DNA of 64,000 nt from Nocardia sp. alder85J. Its GTDB lineage: Bacteria; Actinomycetota; Actinomycetes; Mycobacteriales; Mycobacteriaceae. The stretch is from assembly GCF_020176955.2 (NCBI RefSeq), contig NZ_JAIUCZ020000002.1:930001-994000 (forward strand), written 5' to 3'. A program made the position numbers and the translations under genes. The notes under the pieces are model-generated. The model ran no database searches, was not told the origin of the DNA, and was given only the letters and a program-made list of their open reading frames with translations. Positions 27,262-35,712 of the stretch are shown here, piece after piece. Every line of letters starts with the position of its first letter. The stretch's first letter is position 1.

Positions 27262-28998
27262 ATGACCGAAACCTCGAAAGCCACGGATCAATCGCCCACG
27301 ACGACCACGTCGAATCCCGTTCAGGCGCTGGGGAGCGCCATCACCCGCCGGATCATGGCGGCGCATCGTGCCGAGCCCGGTCCCGACGGGACCGGTTCCG
27401 CTGCGCCCCTTCCTCTTTCGCCCGCGCCCGGTGCCGCGTCCGATCAGGCCGGATTCCGTGCGCCCGCACCGGATTCTCCCTCCGCCTCCGAGTCCGATCG
27501 GATCGCCCGCCCCGTGTTCGGATCCGATCGGGCCGCCCGCTCCGTGCCCGGGTCCGATCGGGCCGCTCGCTCCGACTCCGACCTCGACCGGGCCGCTGGC
27601 TCTGCCTCCGAATTCGGTCGGGCTACCCCCTCCGCCTCCGGACCGGATCGGGCCGTTCCCTCTGCCTCCGGATCCGATGGGATCGGCCGCCCCGCAACCG
27701 GATCCGGCGCAGCCGCTCGCGCCCGGTCCACTGCGCCCGTGCCTGCCCGGGCAAGTGCGCACCGGGTGCCGTTCGAATGGTTCCGCAGCCTGCCCCCGGT
27801 CGGCCGGCGCGCCTTCGCGGGTGCGTTCGGCGGATACGGCCTGGATTCCTACGACTTCCAGGTGCTACCGCTGGCGCTGGGTGCGATCGCCTCCTATTTC
27901 GCGATCGGCACCGGGCAATCCGGCCTGCTCACCACCGTCACCCTGGTGGTCTCGGCGGTCGGCGGCGCGCTGGCGGGCGTCCTCGCCGATCGGTTCGGCC
28001 GGGCCCGCCTGCTGTGGTGGACCATCGGCCTGTACGCGCTGTTCACGGTGTTGTCCGGCTGTGCGTGGAACTTCCCGTCGCTGCTGGTGTTCCGCGCGCT
28101 CCAGGGGCTGGGTTTCGGTGGTGAATGGGCCACCGGCGCCATCCTGCTGGCCGAATACGCGAAGCCGGAGTTCCGGGGCCGCGCGGTGTCCTATGTGCAG
28201 AGCGCGTGGGCGGTCGGCTGGGGTCTGGCGGTGATCGTCTACACCGTGATCTTCCAGCTCTTCTCTCCCGACATCGCCTGGCGGGTGCTGTTCTTCACCG
28301 GTGCGTTACCGGCCCTGATGATCTGGTGGGTGCGGCGCAACGTCACCGACGCCCCCATCGCGAAGGCCGTGCGACGGCATTCGGTCGAGCGCGGCCGCTT
28401 CACCGGCATCGTGACCACGCCGCTGCTGCGCACCACCGTGTTCGCGTCGCTGCTGGCCACCGGTGTGCAGGGCGGGTACTACACGCTGGCCACCTGGCTG
28501 CCGACCTATCTGAAGAAGAGCCGCCACCTGAGTGTGGTCGGCACCGGCGGGTACCTGTTCTTCCTGATCGCGGGGGCGTTCCTGGGATATGTCACCGGCG
28601 GGGTGCTCACCGACCGATTCGGTCGCAAACGCAACATCCAGGTGTTCGCCGGGCTGTCGATCCTGTTCATGATCGCGTACACCCAATTGCCCGCCGGCGC
28701 CGATCACACCCTCGTGCTGGTGCTGGGCTTCCCGCTCGGATTCTCCGCCTCGGCGATCTTCTCGGGATTCGGGTCGTACCTGTCGGAGCTGTACCCCACC
28801 CGCTACCGCGGCACCGGGCAGGGCTTCACCTACAACGTCGGCCGGGCCGTCGGCGCGGTGTTCCCGACCGTGGTCGGATACCTGGCCTCGACCGCACTGG
28901 GGCTGGCGGGTGCCATGCTGTTCGGAGCGGTCGGATACGCGGTCGCGGTGCTGGCCCTGTTCGGCCTGCCCGAGACGCGCGGGCGCGAACTGGAATGA
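27262..28998 (+). CDS. MFS transporter with long repetitive N-terminal extension
   Basis: ATG at 27262 with GGAGGG at 27250-27255. 578 residues. Residues 1-170 are Ser/Pro/Ala/Arg-rich and probably disordered, with seven decapeptide repeats of the GSDRAARSxx kind (77-146). The transporter begins at about residue 172 (VPFEWFRSLPPVGRRAFAGA) and has twelve predicted helices, with DRFGRARLLWW and TDRFGRKRN motif-A loops and GLGFGGEWATGAILLAEY as in the aromatic acid/sialate:H+ symporter group. First gene of the pxp operon, so it may import 5-oxoproline or a related acid. Relatives normally lack the long extension. Confidence 0.85.
   Translation: MTETSKATDQSPTTTTSNPVQALGSAITRRIMAAHRAEPGPDGTGSAAPLPLSPAPGAASDQAGFRAPAPDSPSASESDRIARPVFGSDRAARSVPGSDRAARSDSDLDRAAGSASEFGRATPSASGPDRAVPSASGSDGIGRPATGSGAAARARSTAPVPARASAHRVPFEWFRSLPPVGRRAFAGAFGGYGLDSYDFQVLPLALGAIASYFAIGTGQSGLLTTVTLVVSAVGGALAGVLADRFGRARLLWWTIGLYALFTVLSGCAWNFPSLLVFRALQGLGFGGEWATGAILLAEYAKPEFRGRAVSYVQSAWAVGWGLAVIVYTVIFQLFSPDIAWRVLFFTGALPALMIWWVRRNVTDAPIAKAVRRHSVERGRFTGIVTTPLLRTTVFASLLATGVQGGYYTLATWLPTYLKKSRHLSVVGTGGYLFFLIAGAFLGYVTGGVLTDRFGRKRNIQVFAGLSILFMIAYTQLPAGADHTLVLVLGFPLGFSASAIFSGFGSYLSELYPTRYRGTGQGFTYNVGRAVGAVFPTVVGYLASTALGLAGAMLFGAVGYAVAVLALFGLPETRGRELE
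27490..27699 (+). repeat. 30-nt tandem repeat, 7 units, coding
   Basis: Seven 30-nt units encode decapeptides such as GSDRAARSVP and GSDRAARSDS, then DLDRAAGSAS, EFGRATPSAS and GPDRAVPSAS, in the N-terminal extension of the MFS transporter. The second and third units are nearly identical; the outer ones are diverged. Confidence 0.85.
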
Positions 28999-29029
28999 CG
29001 CGAGACGGCGTGGAAAGGCGGCAACGGTG

Positions 29030-29776
29030 ATGATCGATCTGAACAGTGACCTCGGTGAGGGCTTCGGCGCCTGGTCGATGGGCGACGACACCGCCCTGCT
29101 GGACATCGTCACCAGTGCCAACATCGCCTGTGGATTCCACGCCGGTGATCCGTCGATCATGCGGCGGACCTGCGCGGCGGCCGCCGAGCGAGGGGTGCGC
29201 ATCGGTGCGCACCTCTCCTACCGGGACCTCGCCGGATTCGGCCGCCGCGCGATCGCGGTGCCGCCGCGGGAACTGGCCGACGAATGCCTGTACCAGATCG
29301 GCGCGCTGGACGCCTGCGCACGGGCGGCCGGGGATCGCGTCCGCTACGTGAAACCGCATGGGGCGCTGTATCATACGGCGTCCGCCGACCCGGAGATCGC
29401 GGCCGCGGTGGTGTCGGCGCTCACCGCCTTCGGGGTCCCGGCGTTGCTCGGCCCGCCCGGCTCGGCCCTCGAACGCGCCGCCGCCGACGCCGGAATCGTC
29501 TTCCACGCCGAGGGTTTCGCCGACCGCGGCTACACCCCGGCCGGGGAACTGGTGGCGCGCGGCACTCCGGGGGCGATCCTCGACCCGGAAGCGGCTGTCG
29601 GGCAAGCCCTCTCGATCGCCGTCGACGGCACCGCCCGGGACGCGACGGGCGCCGCGGTGCCCGTCGCCGTCCGCAGTCTCTGCGTGCACGGCGATTCACC
29701 GGGGGCGGTGTCGATGGCCCGGTCCATCCGGGACGCCCTGACCGCCGAGGGTGTCGAACTGCGGGCGTTCGCGTGA
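29030..29776 (+). CDS. pxpA: 5-oxoprolinase subunit A (LamB/YcsF family)
   Basis: ATG at 29030 (MIDLNSDLGEGFGAW), with a purine stretch GGAAAGG at 29012-29018; the GTG just before is an alternative. 248 residues, family length. Diagnostic segments: DLNSDLGEGFG, SANIACGFHAGDP (about 31), GAHLSYRDLAGFGRR, VKPHGALYH (about 106) and FAEGFADRGYTPAGELVAR-like sequence (about 160). With PxpBC it opens 5-oxo-L-proline to glutamate using ATP. Coupled to pxpB by GTGA overlap. Confidence 0.95.
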   Translation: MIDLNSDLGEGFGAWSMGDDTALLDIVTSANIACGFHAGDPSIMRRTCAAAAERGVRIGAHLSYRDLAGFGRRAIAVPPRELADECLYQIGALDACARAAGDRVRYVKPHGALYHTASADPEIAAAVVSALTAFGVPALLGPPGSALERAAADAGIVFHAEGFADRGYTPAGELVARGTPGAILDPEAAVGQALSIAVDGTARDATGAAVPVAVRSLCVHGDSPGAVSMARSIRDALTAEGVELRAFA

Positions 29777-30402
29777 CGGAACTGCGGATCCGGCCGGCCG
29801 GCGATCGGGCGCTGCTGCTCGAACCGCCGGACCGGGACGCCCTCGCGGGCCTGGTCGACCGGTTGCGGGCGCAACCGGTCGACGGCGTCGCCGACATCCT
29901 GCCCGCCGCGCGCACGGTCCTGGTGACGCTGCTGCCCGGCGCGACCCCGGCGGCGCTGGCGACCCGGCTGCGCGCGCTGGCGACCGGCGCGGCTCCCGCC
30001 GACGGCGTCGACGAGGCGCCCGCGATCGTGATTCCGGTGCACTACGACGGCTCGGACCTCTCCGATGCCGCACGGCTGCTGGACATTTCGGAATCGGAGC
30101 TGATCGCCCGGCACACCGGCCACGAATGGCGCTGTGCCTTCGTAGGTTTCGCACCCGGATTCGGCTATCTCGAAGCCCCCGAAGCGAATCTGCGCGTACC
30201 GCGCCGCACCCAGTCCCGCACCGCCGTGCCCGCCGGCTCGGTCGCCCTCGCCGGCGGCTACAGCGCCGTCTACCCCCGCCGTTCCCCCGGCGGCTGGCAG
30301 CTGATCGGCCGCACCGACACCGTGCTCTGGGACCTCGACCGCCCGGAACCGGCCCTGCTACGCCCCGGCAGCCGAATCCGATTCGCCGTGGCCGGTCGGT
30401 GA
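29773..30402 (+). CDS. pxpB: 5-oxoprolinase subunit B
   Basis: GTG at 29773 overlaps the pxpA stop. 209 residues. Recognised by the carboxyltransferase/cyclophilin-like family (KipI) pattern: RPAGDRALLLE at the start, VIPVHYDGSDL (about 80), FVGFAPGFGYLEA (about 123), VPRRTQSRTAVPAGSVALAG and SPGGWQLIGRTD (about 175). It pairs with PxpC to form the ATP-using part of 5-oxoprolinase. Confidence 0.93.
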   Translation: MTELRIRPAGDRALLLEPPDRDALAGLVDRLRAQPVDGVADILPAARTVLVTLLPGATPAALATRLRALATGAAPADGVDEAPAIVIPVHYDGSDLSDAARLLDISESELIARHTGHEWRCAFVGFAPGFGYLEAPEANLRVPRRTQSRTAVPAGSVALAGGYSAVYPRRSPGGWQLIGRTDTVLWDLDRPEPALLRPGSRIRFAVAGR

Positions 30403-30511
30403 TGCGCACGGCCACAATGCTTTCCGGACTCGCAACGACACGGTCGGGGTGGGGGTGGCCGGGGTCGGACAGGGTGGTGACAGGGTTCGCGGGGTGTCCG
30501 GTGGAGGTGTG

Positions 30512-31414
30512 GTGAGCGGTCGGTTGCGGGTGGTGGCCCCGGGGTTCTTCAGTACGGTCCAGGACCGGGGGCGGGCCGGGTGGTTCCATGCCGGGGTGGG
30601 GGTGTCCGGGGCGGCCGATCGGGCGTCGTTCGCGCTGGCGAATCGGCTGGTCGGGAACGACGAGTCCGCCGCCGCGATCGAATGTGTGCTCGGCGGGCTG
30701 TGTGTGGAGGTCTGCGAGCCCGCGGTGGTGGCGGTGACGGGCGCGCCGGTGCCGATCACCGTCGGCACGCGGGGCGAGGCGCTGGCCTCGGTGCTGTATC
30801 TGCGGCCGGGCCAGCGGGTGCGGCTCGGTACGGCGGCGGCCGGACTGCGGTGTTATCTGGCGGTGCGCGGCGGGGTCCAGGTGGCTGCGGTGCTGGGATC
30901 CCGCAGCCGGGACACCCTCGCCGGGATCGGGCCGGAGCCGTTGCGGGCGGGGGACGAGCTGCCGGTGGGCCCGGCGCCGCGGCGCTGGCCCGAGGTGTCG
31001 TTCGCCCCGGTTCCGGCGATGACCGCCGATCCGGTCACGGTCCGGGTGTGGCCGGGACCGCGCGACGACTGGTTCACCCGGCCCGGCGATCTATACGCCG
31101 GGACCTGGCGGGTGTCCACCGACATCGACCGGATCGGGGTGCGGCTGGACCGGGCCGACGGGCCGCCGCTGATCCGCCGCGACCAGGCCGAACTGCCCAC
31201 CGAGGGCATGCCGTTGGGGGCCGTCCAGGTGCCGCCCTCGGGGCAGCCGGTGGTGTTCCTCGCCGACCATCCGATCACCGGCGGGTATCCGGTCGTCGGC
31301 ACGGTCGTCGACGCGGACATCGACCGGCTCGCGCAGGTACGGCCCGGACAGCTGGTGCGATTCCGCTGTGACCGGCAACCGGGGCCCGTCGACCCGGTGG
31401 TGCGCGTACCGTGA
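30512..31414 (+). CDS. pxpC: 5-oxoprolinase subunit C
   Basis: GTG at 30512 (VSGRLRVVAPG) is chosen because GGAGG lies at 30503-30507; the longer frame from 30449 has no family similarity. 300 residues. Motifs of the KipA/biotin-dependent carboxylase-like family: VQDRGRAGWFHAGVGVSGAAD (about 14), LGSRSRDTLAGIG (about 130), DRIGVRLDR, ELPTEGMPLGAVQVPPSGQP and DHPITGGYPVVG. The upstream 109-nt gap from pxpB has short G-rich runs only. Confidence 0.92.
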   Translation: MSGRLRVVAPGFFSTVQDRGRAGWFHAGVGVSGAADRASFALANRLVGNDESAAAIECVLGGLCVEVCEPAVVAVTGAPVPITVGTRGEALASVLYLRPGQRVRLGTAAAGLRCYLAVRGGVQVAAVLGSRSRDTLAGIGPEPLRAGDELPVGPAPRRWPEVSFAPVPAMTADPVTVRVWPGPRDDWFTRPGDLYAGTWRVSTDIDRIGVRLDRADGPPLIRRDQAELPTEGMPLGAVQVPPSGQPVVFLADHPITGGYPVVGTVVDADIDRLAQVRPGQLVRFRCDRQPGPVDPVVRVP

Positions 31415-31460
31415 GAGGCGCTGTGACCACCGAGGCTCGCGCCATCGAGAGGGGAAGCAC

Positions 31461-31838
31461 ATGCCGCTGCCACAGGGGCTGGCGAAGTTCAATCGACGGG
31501 TGACCAATCAGATCGCGGGACGGGTCGCCGGTCGGCTGCCCGGATTCGGGATCGTCGTGCACACCGGGCGCAAGTCCGGCCGGGTCTATCGGACCCCGGT
31601 GAACGTGTTCGAGCACGACGGCACCTACCGCATCGCACTCACCTACGGACCCGGATCGGATTGGGTGCGTAATGTGTTGTCCGCCGGGCGTTTCGAACTC
31701 GAGACCGCCGGGCACACGGTGACCCTCACCGATCCGTCCGTCGAGCACGACGCGGCGGCGAGCTGGGCGCCGATCGGCGTGCGGCAGGTCCTCGGCGTCG
31801 TATCCGCGCCGGACTACCTCGAGGCACACCAGGCTTGA
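31461..31838 (+). CDS. deazaflavin (F420)-dependent nitroreductase family protein, Ddn-like
   Basis: ATG at 31461 with AGAGGGG at 31448-31454. 125 residues, one split beta-barrel domain. The HTGRKSGRVYRTPVNVF segment (about 36) matches the F420-binding Lys/Ser region of the Ddn family, and YGPGSDWVRNVLSAGRFEL follows. These proteins transfer hydride from F420H2 to quinones or nitroaromatics, often at the membrane. Lies just after the pxp operon but is probably independent. Confidence 0.85.
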   Translation: MPLPQGLAKFNRRVTNQIAGRVAGRLPGFGIVVHTGRKSGRVYRTPVNVFEHDGTYRIALTYGPGSDWVRNVLSAGRFELETAGHTVTLTDPSVEHDAAASWAPIGVRQVLGVVSAPDYLEAHQA

Positions 31839-32118
31839 CCGACTCCGGGTAACCGACCGGGTCGGGCCGCGCACCGGGCCTGACATGGTCGGTCGTCCAC
31901 CGGGCCTGATGGGTCGGGGTCGATCACGGCAATTCGAGCCGTGGAGTGGGGCGGTTCGCCGCGGGGTCGGTTCGGCACAGGCAGTGACCGGTGGTGCCGG
32001 GGGTGGGTTGGGCCGACCACTCCGATCACGCGACGCGCCCACTGAATGCGCTGGTCACGGCGTCGCAGCGGATAGATTCGGCACTGTCCGCTGATCCGAT
32101 GTGCGCAGGAGTGTGCCG
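31839..32118. other. 280-nt intergenic region before the GT39-like gene
   Basis: No gene seen. It holds a two-unit vestige of a 26-bp repeat (CACCGGGCCTGA at 31872 and again at 31898) and a -10-like TAGATT at 32073-32078 for the downstream gene. Confidence 0.55.
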
Positions 32119-33651
32119 GTGACCGACGTGGTGGATCGTGCGCGCGAGACCGTATCCACCCCGCGTCCGCCGCTGGCGGTGAAGCCGGTCGCTCTCGTCG
32201 CGACACTGGCGGCGGCGGTGCTGCTGTTCTCCGCGTCGCGGTACGGGTACTTCGGCGACGAGTTGTACTTCCTGGCGGCCGGTCGGCGGCCGTCGTGGGG
32301 GTATGCCGATCAGGGGCCGGTGCTGCCGTTGCTGGCGCGGCTGATGGACACCCTCGCGCCCGGTTCGTATCTGGTGCTGCGACTACCGGCGGTGGCGCTC
32401 ACCGTGGCGGCGATCGTGGTGTGCGCCATGCTGACTCGCGAATTCGGCGGGGGTGCGATGGCGCAGGCGCTGGCCGCGGCCGGTTATGCGACCTCTCCGT
32501 TCCTGCTGTTGCAGGGCGCGCTGCTGACCACCAACGCGGTGGACACGGTGTTGTGGGTGATCATCTCCTGGCTGGTGGCCCGGTGGGTGCGCACCCGTGA
32601 TGATCGGCTGCTGGTGGTGGCCGCGGTGATCACCGCGATCGATATCCAGGTGAAATGGCTGGTTCCGTTCCTGTGGATCGCGCTGGCGGTGGCGGCGGTG
32701 CTGTGCGGCCCGCGCGGGCTGGTGCTGCGGCCGGCGCTGTGGGCGGGCGGGGCGCTGGCGGTGCTGCTGACGGTGCCGGAACTGCTGTGGCAGCACCATC
32801 GGGGCTGGCCGGAGATCCTGATGACCCAGCTGATCGGCGGGGAACAGGGTCTGCTCGGCGGCCGGTTGATGTTCGTGCCGATGACCCTGGAACTGGCCGG
32901 CTGGCTGGCCGGACCGCTGCTGATCTGCGGTCTGGTGGCCTTTCTGTTCCGGAAGCCGTTGCGGCCGTATCGTTTTCTCGGCGTGGCCTGGATCCTGCTG
33001 GAGCTGGTGTTCATGATCACCGGCGGCCGCATCTACTATTCGGCCGGACTGGACGCGGTCGCCATCGCCGCCGGCGCGGTCGCGGTGACGGCGGTGCTGG
33101 CCCTGGAGCCGACGGTGTGGCGGCGGCTGGTCTCGCTGTCGGTGGTGGGGCTCGGGGTCTGGGCCGCCGCGTATGTGCTGCGCTCCACGCCGTGGCTGCC
33201 CGCCGACCGGGTGCAGCCGCCGCGCAGCGATGCCGAGGCCGCCATCGCGATCAGCGTGTACGGCAAGTTCGGCTGGCCGGAGCTGGCCGCGGCGGTGGTC
33301 GACGCCTACCGGGAACTGCCCGAGGCCGAGCGGGCGGGCGCCGTGATCATCGCCGATACCTATTGGCAGGCAAGCGCTCTGGACCAGCTGGGACGCGACC
33401 GGCTGCCGCCGATCTACAGCCCGAGCCGGGGCTGGGGCTATTTCGGCGCCCCGCCGGACGATGCCACCGTCTACCTGATGGTGGGTGGCTACGAAGCGGT
33501 GCTGCGCAACCAGTTCCACGAGGTGGACCCGGTCGGCCGGGTCGACACCCGGCTCGGCTTCCCCGGCAACACCCAGCAGGTGACGCTGTGGCGCTGCACC
33601 GCACCGCGCCATTCGTGGGATGAGATGTGGCCGATCTGGATGCATCTGTGA
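32119..33651 (+). CDS. GT-C fold glycosyltransferase, family 39-like (polytopic membrane protein)
   Basis: GTG at 32119 (VTDVVDRARE) is preferred because AGGAG is at 32107-32111; GTGs at 32101 and 32113 are alternatives. 510 residues. About eleven membrane helices. The first periplasmic loop has RYGYFGDELYFLAAGRRPSWG, with the acidic DE motif typical of ArnT/PMT-type transferases that use polyprenyl-phosphate sugars, and a Y-DQGPVLPLLARLMD segment follows. The C-terminal about 150 residues form a soluble extracytoplasmic domain (VIIADTYWQASALDQLGRD and onward). Probably adds sugar to a cell-envelope lipid or protein. Acceptor unknown. Confidence 0.85.
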   Translation: MTDVVDRARETVSTPRPPLAVKPVALVATLAAAVLLFSASRYGYFGDELYFLAAGRRPSWGYADQGPVLPLLARLMDTLAPGSYLVLRLPAVALTVAAIVVCAMLTREFGGGAMAQALAAAGYATSPFLLLQGALLTTNAVDTVLWVIISWLVARWVRTRDDRLLVVAAVITAIDIQVKWLVPFLWIALAVAAVLCGPRGLVLRPALWAGGALAVLLTVPELLWQHHRGWPEILMTQLIGGEQGLLGGRLMFVPMTLELAGWLAGPLLICGLVAFLFRKPLRPYRFLGVAWILLELVFMITGGRIYYSAGLDAVAIAAGAVAVTAVLALEPTVWRRLVSLSVVGLGVWAAAYVLRSTPWLPADRVQPPRSDAEAAIAISVYGKFGWPELAAAVVDAYRELPEAERAGAVIIADTYWQASALDQLGRDRLPPIYSPSRGWGYFGAPPDDATVYLMVGGYEAVLRNQFHEVDPVGRVDTRLGFPGNTQQVTLWRCTAPRHSWDEMWPIWMHL

Positions 33652-33686
33652 GATTTGAATGATATTGGAGCGCACCGTGATTCGGA

Positions 33687-34568
33687 TCAGCTCTCGAGTG
33701 CCGCGCGCAGGTGCTCCACGAAGGCCCGGGTGGCCGGGGTGAGGGGGTGTCGCGGGGTGATGATCGCGGCCGGGGGATGTGCGGGCGCGTCGGTGAGGAG
33801 ACGAGTGGCGACGGCGGGGCCGGGGGAGGTGGTGGTGGAGGCGGCCATGAGGGCGATGCCGAGGCCGGCCGCCACGAAGGCGCGGACGGCGTCGGCGGTG
33901 TCGGTGACGAAGTCGATGCGCGGTGCGAAACCTGCCCGGGCCGCCGCCGCGTGCAGCAGGGTGTGCATGCCGCTGCCGGGTGGCAGGCAGACGAACAGGT
34001 CGTCGCGGGTGTCGGCGAGATCGATGCGGTCGGCGCCGGCCAGGGGGTGGTGCGGGGGGAGGGCCAGGACGAAGTGCTCCTCGGCCAGCCGCTCGACGTG
34101 GTGGTCGACGTCGATGCCCGGGTGTTCGGGGCCGATGACCAGATCCAGTGCGCCGGCGTCGAGGATCGCGACCAGCGGGTCCAGCAGGCCGGAGCGGTAG
34201 GTCAGGGTGACGCCGGGGTGGGCGCGGCGGAAGGTCGCCATGACGGCGACGAGGTCGATCGGGCCGAGCGCCGCGGTGGCGCCGATCCGGATGGCGCCGC
34301 GGACGACGGCGGACACCTCGTTCATCTCGGCGCGGACGGCATCGATCTGGTCCAGGATCTGCCGGGCCCGGATCCGGAGCAGCTCGCCCGCGTGTGTGAG
34401 GGTGGGTGGACGGGTGGTGCGGTCCAGCAGAACCACGCCCAATTCGGTTTCCAGCAGCTTGATCTGGGCCGAGATCGCCGGTTGGGCCACATGTAGTCGC
34501 TGGGCCGCCCGGGTGAAACCGCCCGCGCGGACGATGGTGTCGAAGTAGATCAGTTGGCGGAGCTCCAC
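33687..34568 (-). CDS. LysR-type transcriptional regulator
   Basis: GTG at 34568 (VELRQLIYFDTIV) gives the usual LysR N-terminus; a GTG 15 nt upstream would add five residues. 293 residues. Winged helix at 1-60 (GGFTRAAQRLHVAQPAISAQ, then LETELGVVLLDRTTRPPTLT), linker helix, and a type-2 periplasmic-binding effector domain (RIGATAALGPIDL, then DLVIGPEHPG). Divergent from the frameshifted dienelactone hydrolase, its likely target. Confidence 0.88.
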   Translation of the reverse strand: MELRQLIYFDTIVRAGGFTRAAQRLHVAQPAISAQIKLLETELGVVLLDRTTRPPTLTHAGELLRIRARQILDQIDAVRAEMNEVSAVVRGAIRIGATAALGPIDLVAVMATFRRAHPGVTLTYRSGLLDPLVAILDAGALDLVIGPEHPGIDVDHHVERLAEEHFVLALPPHHPLAGADRIDLADTRDDLFVCLPPGSGMHTLLHAAAARAGFAPRIDFVTDTADAVRAFVAAGLGIALMAASTTTSPGPAVATRLLTDAPAHPPAAIITPRHPLTPATRAFVEHLRAALES

Positions 34569-34739
34569 ATCATAATCAAACACGATGGATTCGATCGGAA
34601 CATGGTATTCGCCTTATGCTCCGGCGGGGGACATGCTCGCAGGTGCAACAAGGCAATCCAGATGGCCGCAACGACAGTGGGCATCCGAGCGGGAGGAGGA
34701 CGGGTGGCGGCGTGGTGTGCGCTGCCGCCCGGTCGGCCG

Positions 34740-35475
34740 ATGACAGACGAATACGAGAGTGAACAGGTGCGGATCGCGGTCGGCACGGGGGTCATGGGTG
34801 GATATCTGGCTCGTCCGAGCGCACCGGGCCGGTATCCGGGAGTGCTGCTGGCGCATCAGTTGTTCGGGGTGACCGCCGATATCCGGGGGTTCGCCGATCG
34901 GCTGGCGGGGCTCGGATATGTGGCGCTCGCGCCGGACTTCTATCACCGCAGCGCATCCGGGGTCGAACTGCCGACCACCGACGAGGGGCGCGAGCGGGGG
35001 TTCGCGTTGATGAAGGAGATGACCCGGGACGGGGTGCTCGCCGACATGCGTGCGGCGGCGGCCCATCTGGGCGGACGTGCCGAGGTGCGCACGGTGACGG
35101 GTGTGCTGGGAGTCAGTCTGGGCGGGCACCTGGCCTATCTGGCGGCCACCCGGCTCGCCGTCCCGGTGACGCTGGTGCTGTACGCGGGCTGGCTGACCGG
35201 TACCGAGATCCCGGTCAGCACACCGGAACCGACGCTCGACCTGACCGGCGGGATCACCGGGCGGGTGGTGTACGTGGTCGGGGAGCGGGACCATGTGGTG
35301 CCGGCGGCGGATCGGGACCGGATCGCCGATCGGCTCGCCGCGGCGGGGGTGTCGCACGAGGTGGTGGTGGTTCCGGGCGTTCCTCAGTGAAGGGACGCCG
35401 AGCTATTCGGCCGAGGCGGCCGGGCTGACGTGGTCGCTGATCGAGCGGGAGTTGGCGGCCGTGGTCCCGGCCTGA
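34740..35475 (+). pseudogene. dienelactone hydrolase family protein, frameshifted near the 3' end
   Basis: ATG at 34740 (MTDEYESEQVRIAVG) opens a typical alpha/beta hydrolase: GYLARPSAPGRYPGVLLAHQ, LFGVTADIRGFADRLA, VALAPDFYHR, nucleophile elbow GVLGVSLGGHLAYL (Ser, about residue 125) and Asp in VVGERDHVVPA (about 182). The frame hits TGA at 35388-35390 after EVVVVPGVPQ. The expected C-terminus continues in another frame: FLSEGTPSYSAEAAGLTWSL then IERELAAVVPA, ending at 35475. The join falls exactly where the catalytic His (pattern GxxHAFL) should be, and that codon is missing. A deletion of 11 nt, or another length equal to 2 modulo 3, would explain it. Likely inactive unless the base calls are wrong. 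Confidence 0.8.
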
Positions 35476-35486
35476 ATCAGGGTACG

Positions 35487-35523
35487 ACGAATCCGGATAT
35501 CTGTCCCAGTCAGTGGGATTCGT
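35487..35523. terminator. inverted repeat after the dienelactone hydrolase
   Basis: ACGAATCC at 35487 pairs with GGATTCGT ending at 35523, and an inner TCCCA-GTCAG-TGGGA hairpin (35504-35518) lies inside. It starts 12 nt after the stop at 35475. Modest stability; a terminator is likely but not sure. Confidence 0.4.
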
Positions 35524-35712
35524 GGTGTGAGCAGGGGATCCGCTGCGCCCGCAGGCGATTCCGTTGATCGGTTCCGGCAGAAGGTTCCGACCGCCCGGCA
35601 ATGATTTTACCGGCCAAAGTCCGTGCACGCCAATCGCTTCCGTTTCGGTTGTGTGCACGACTCGGGGTATCGTTGAGGGGTTGTCGAAAACTGGATGTTC
35701 AGGGGAACGGTC

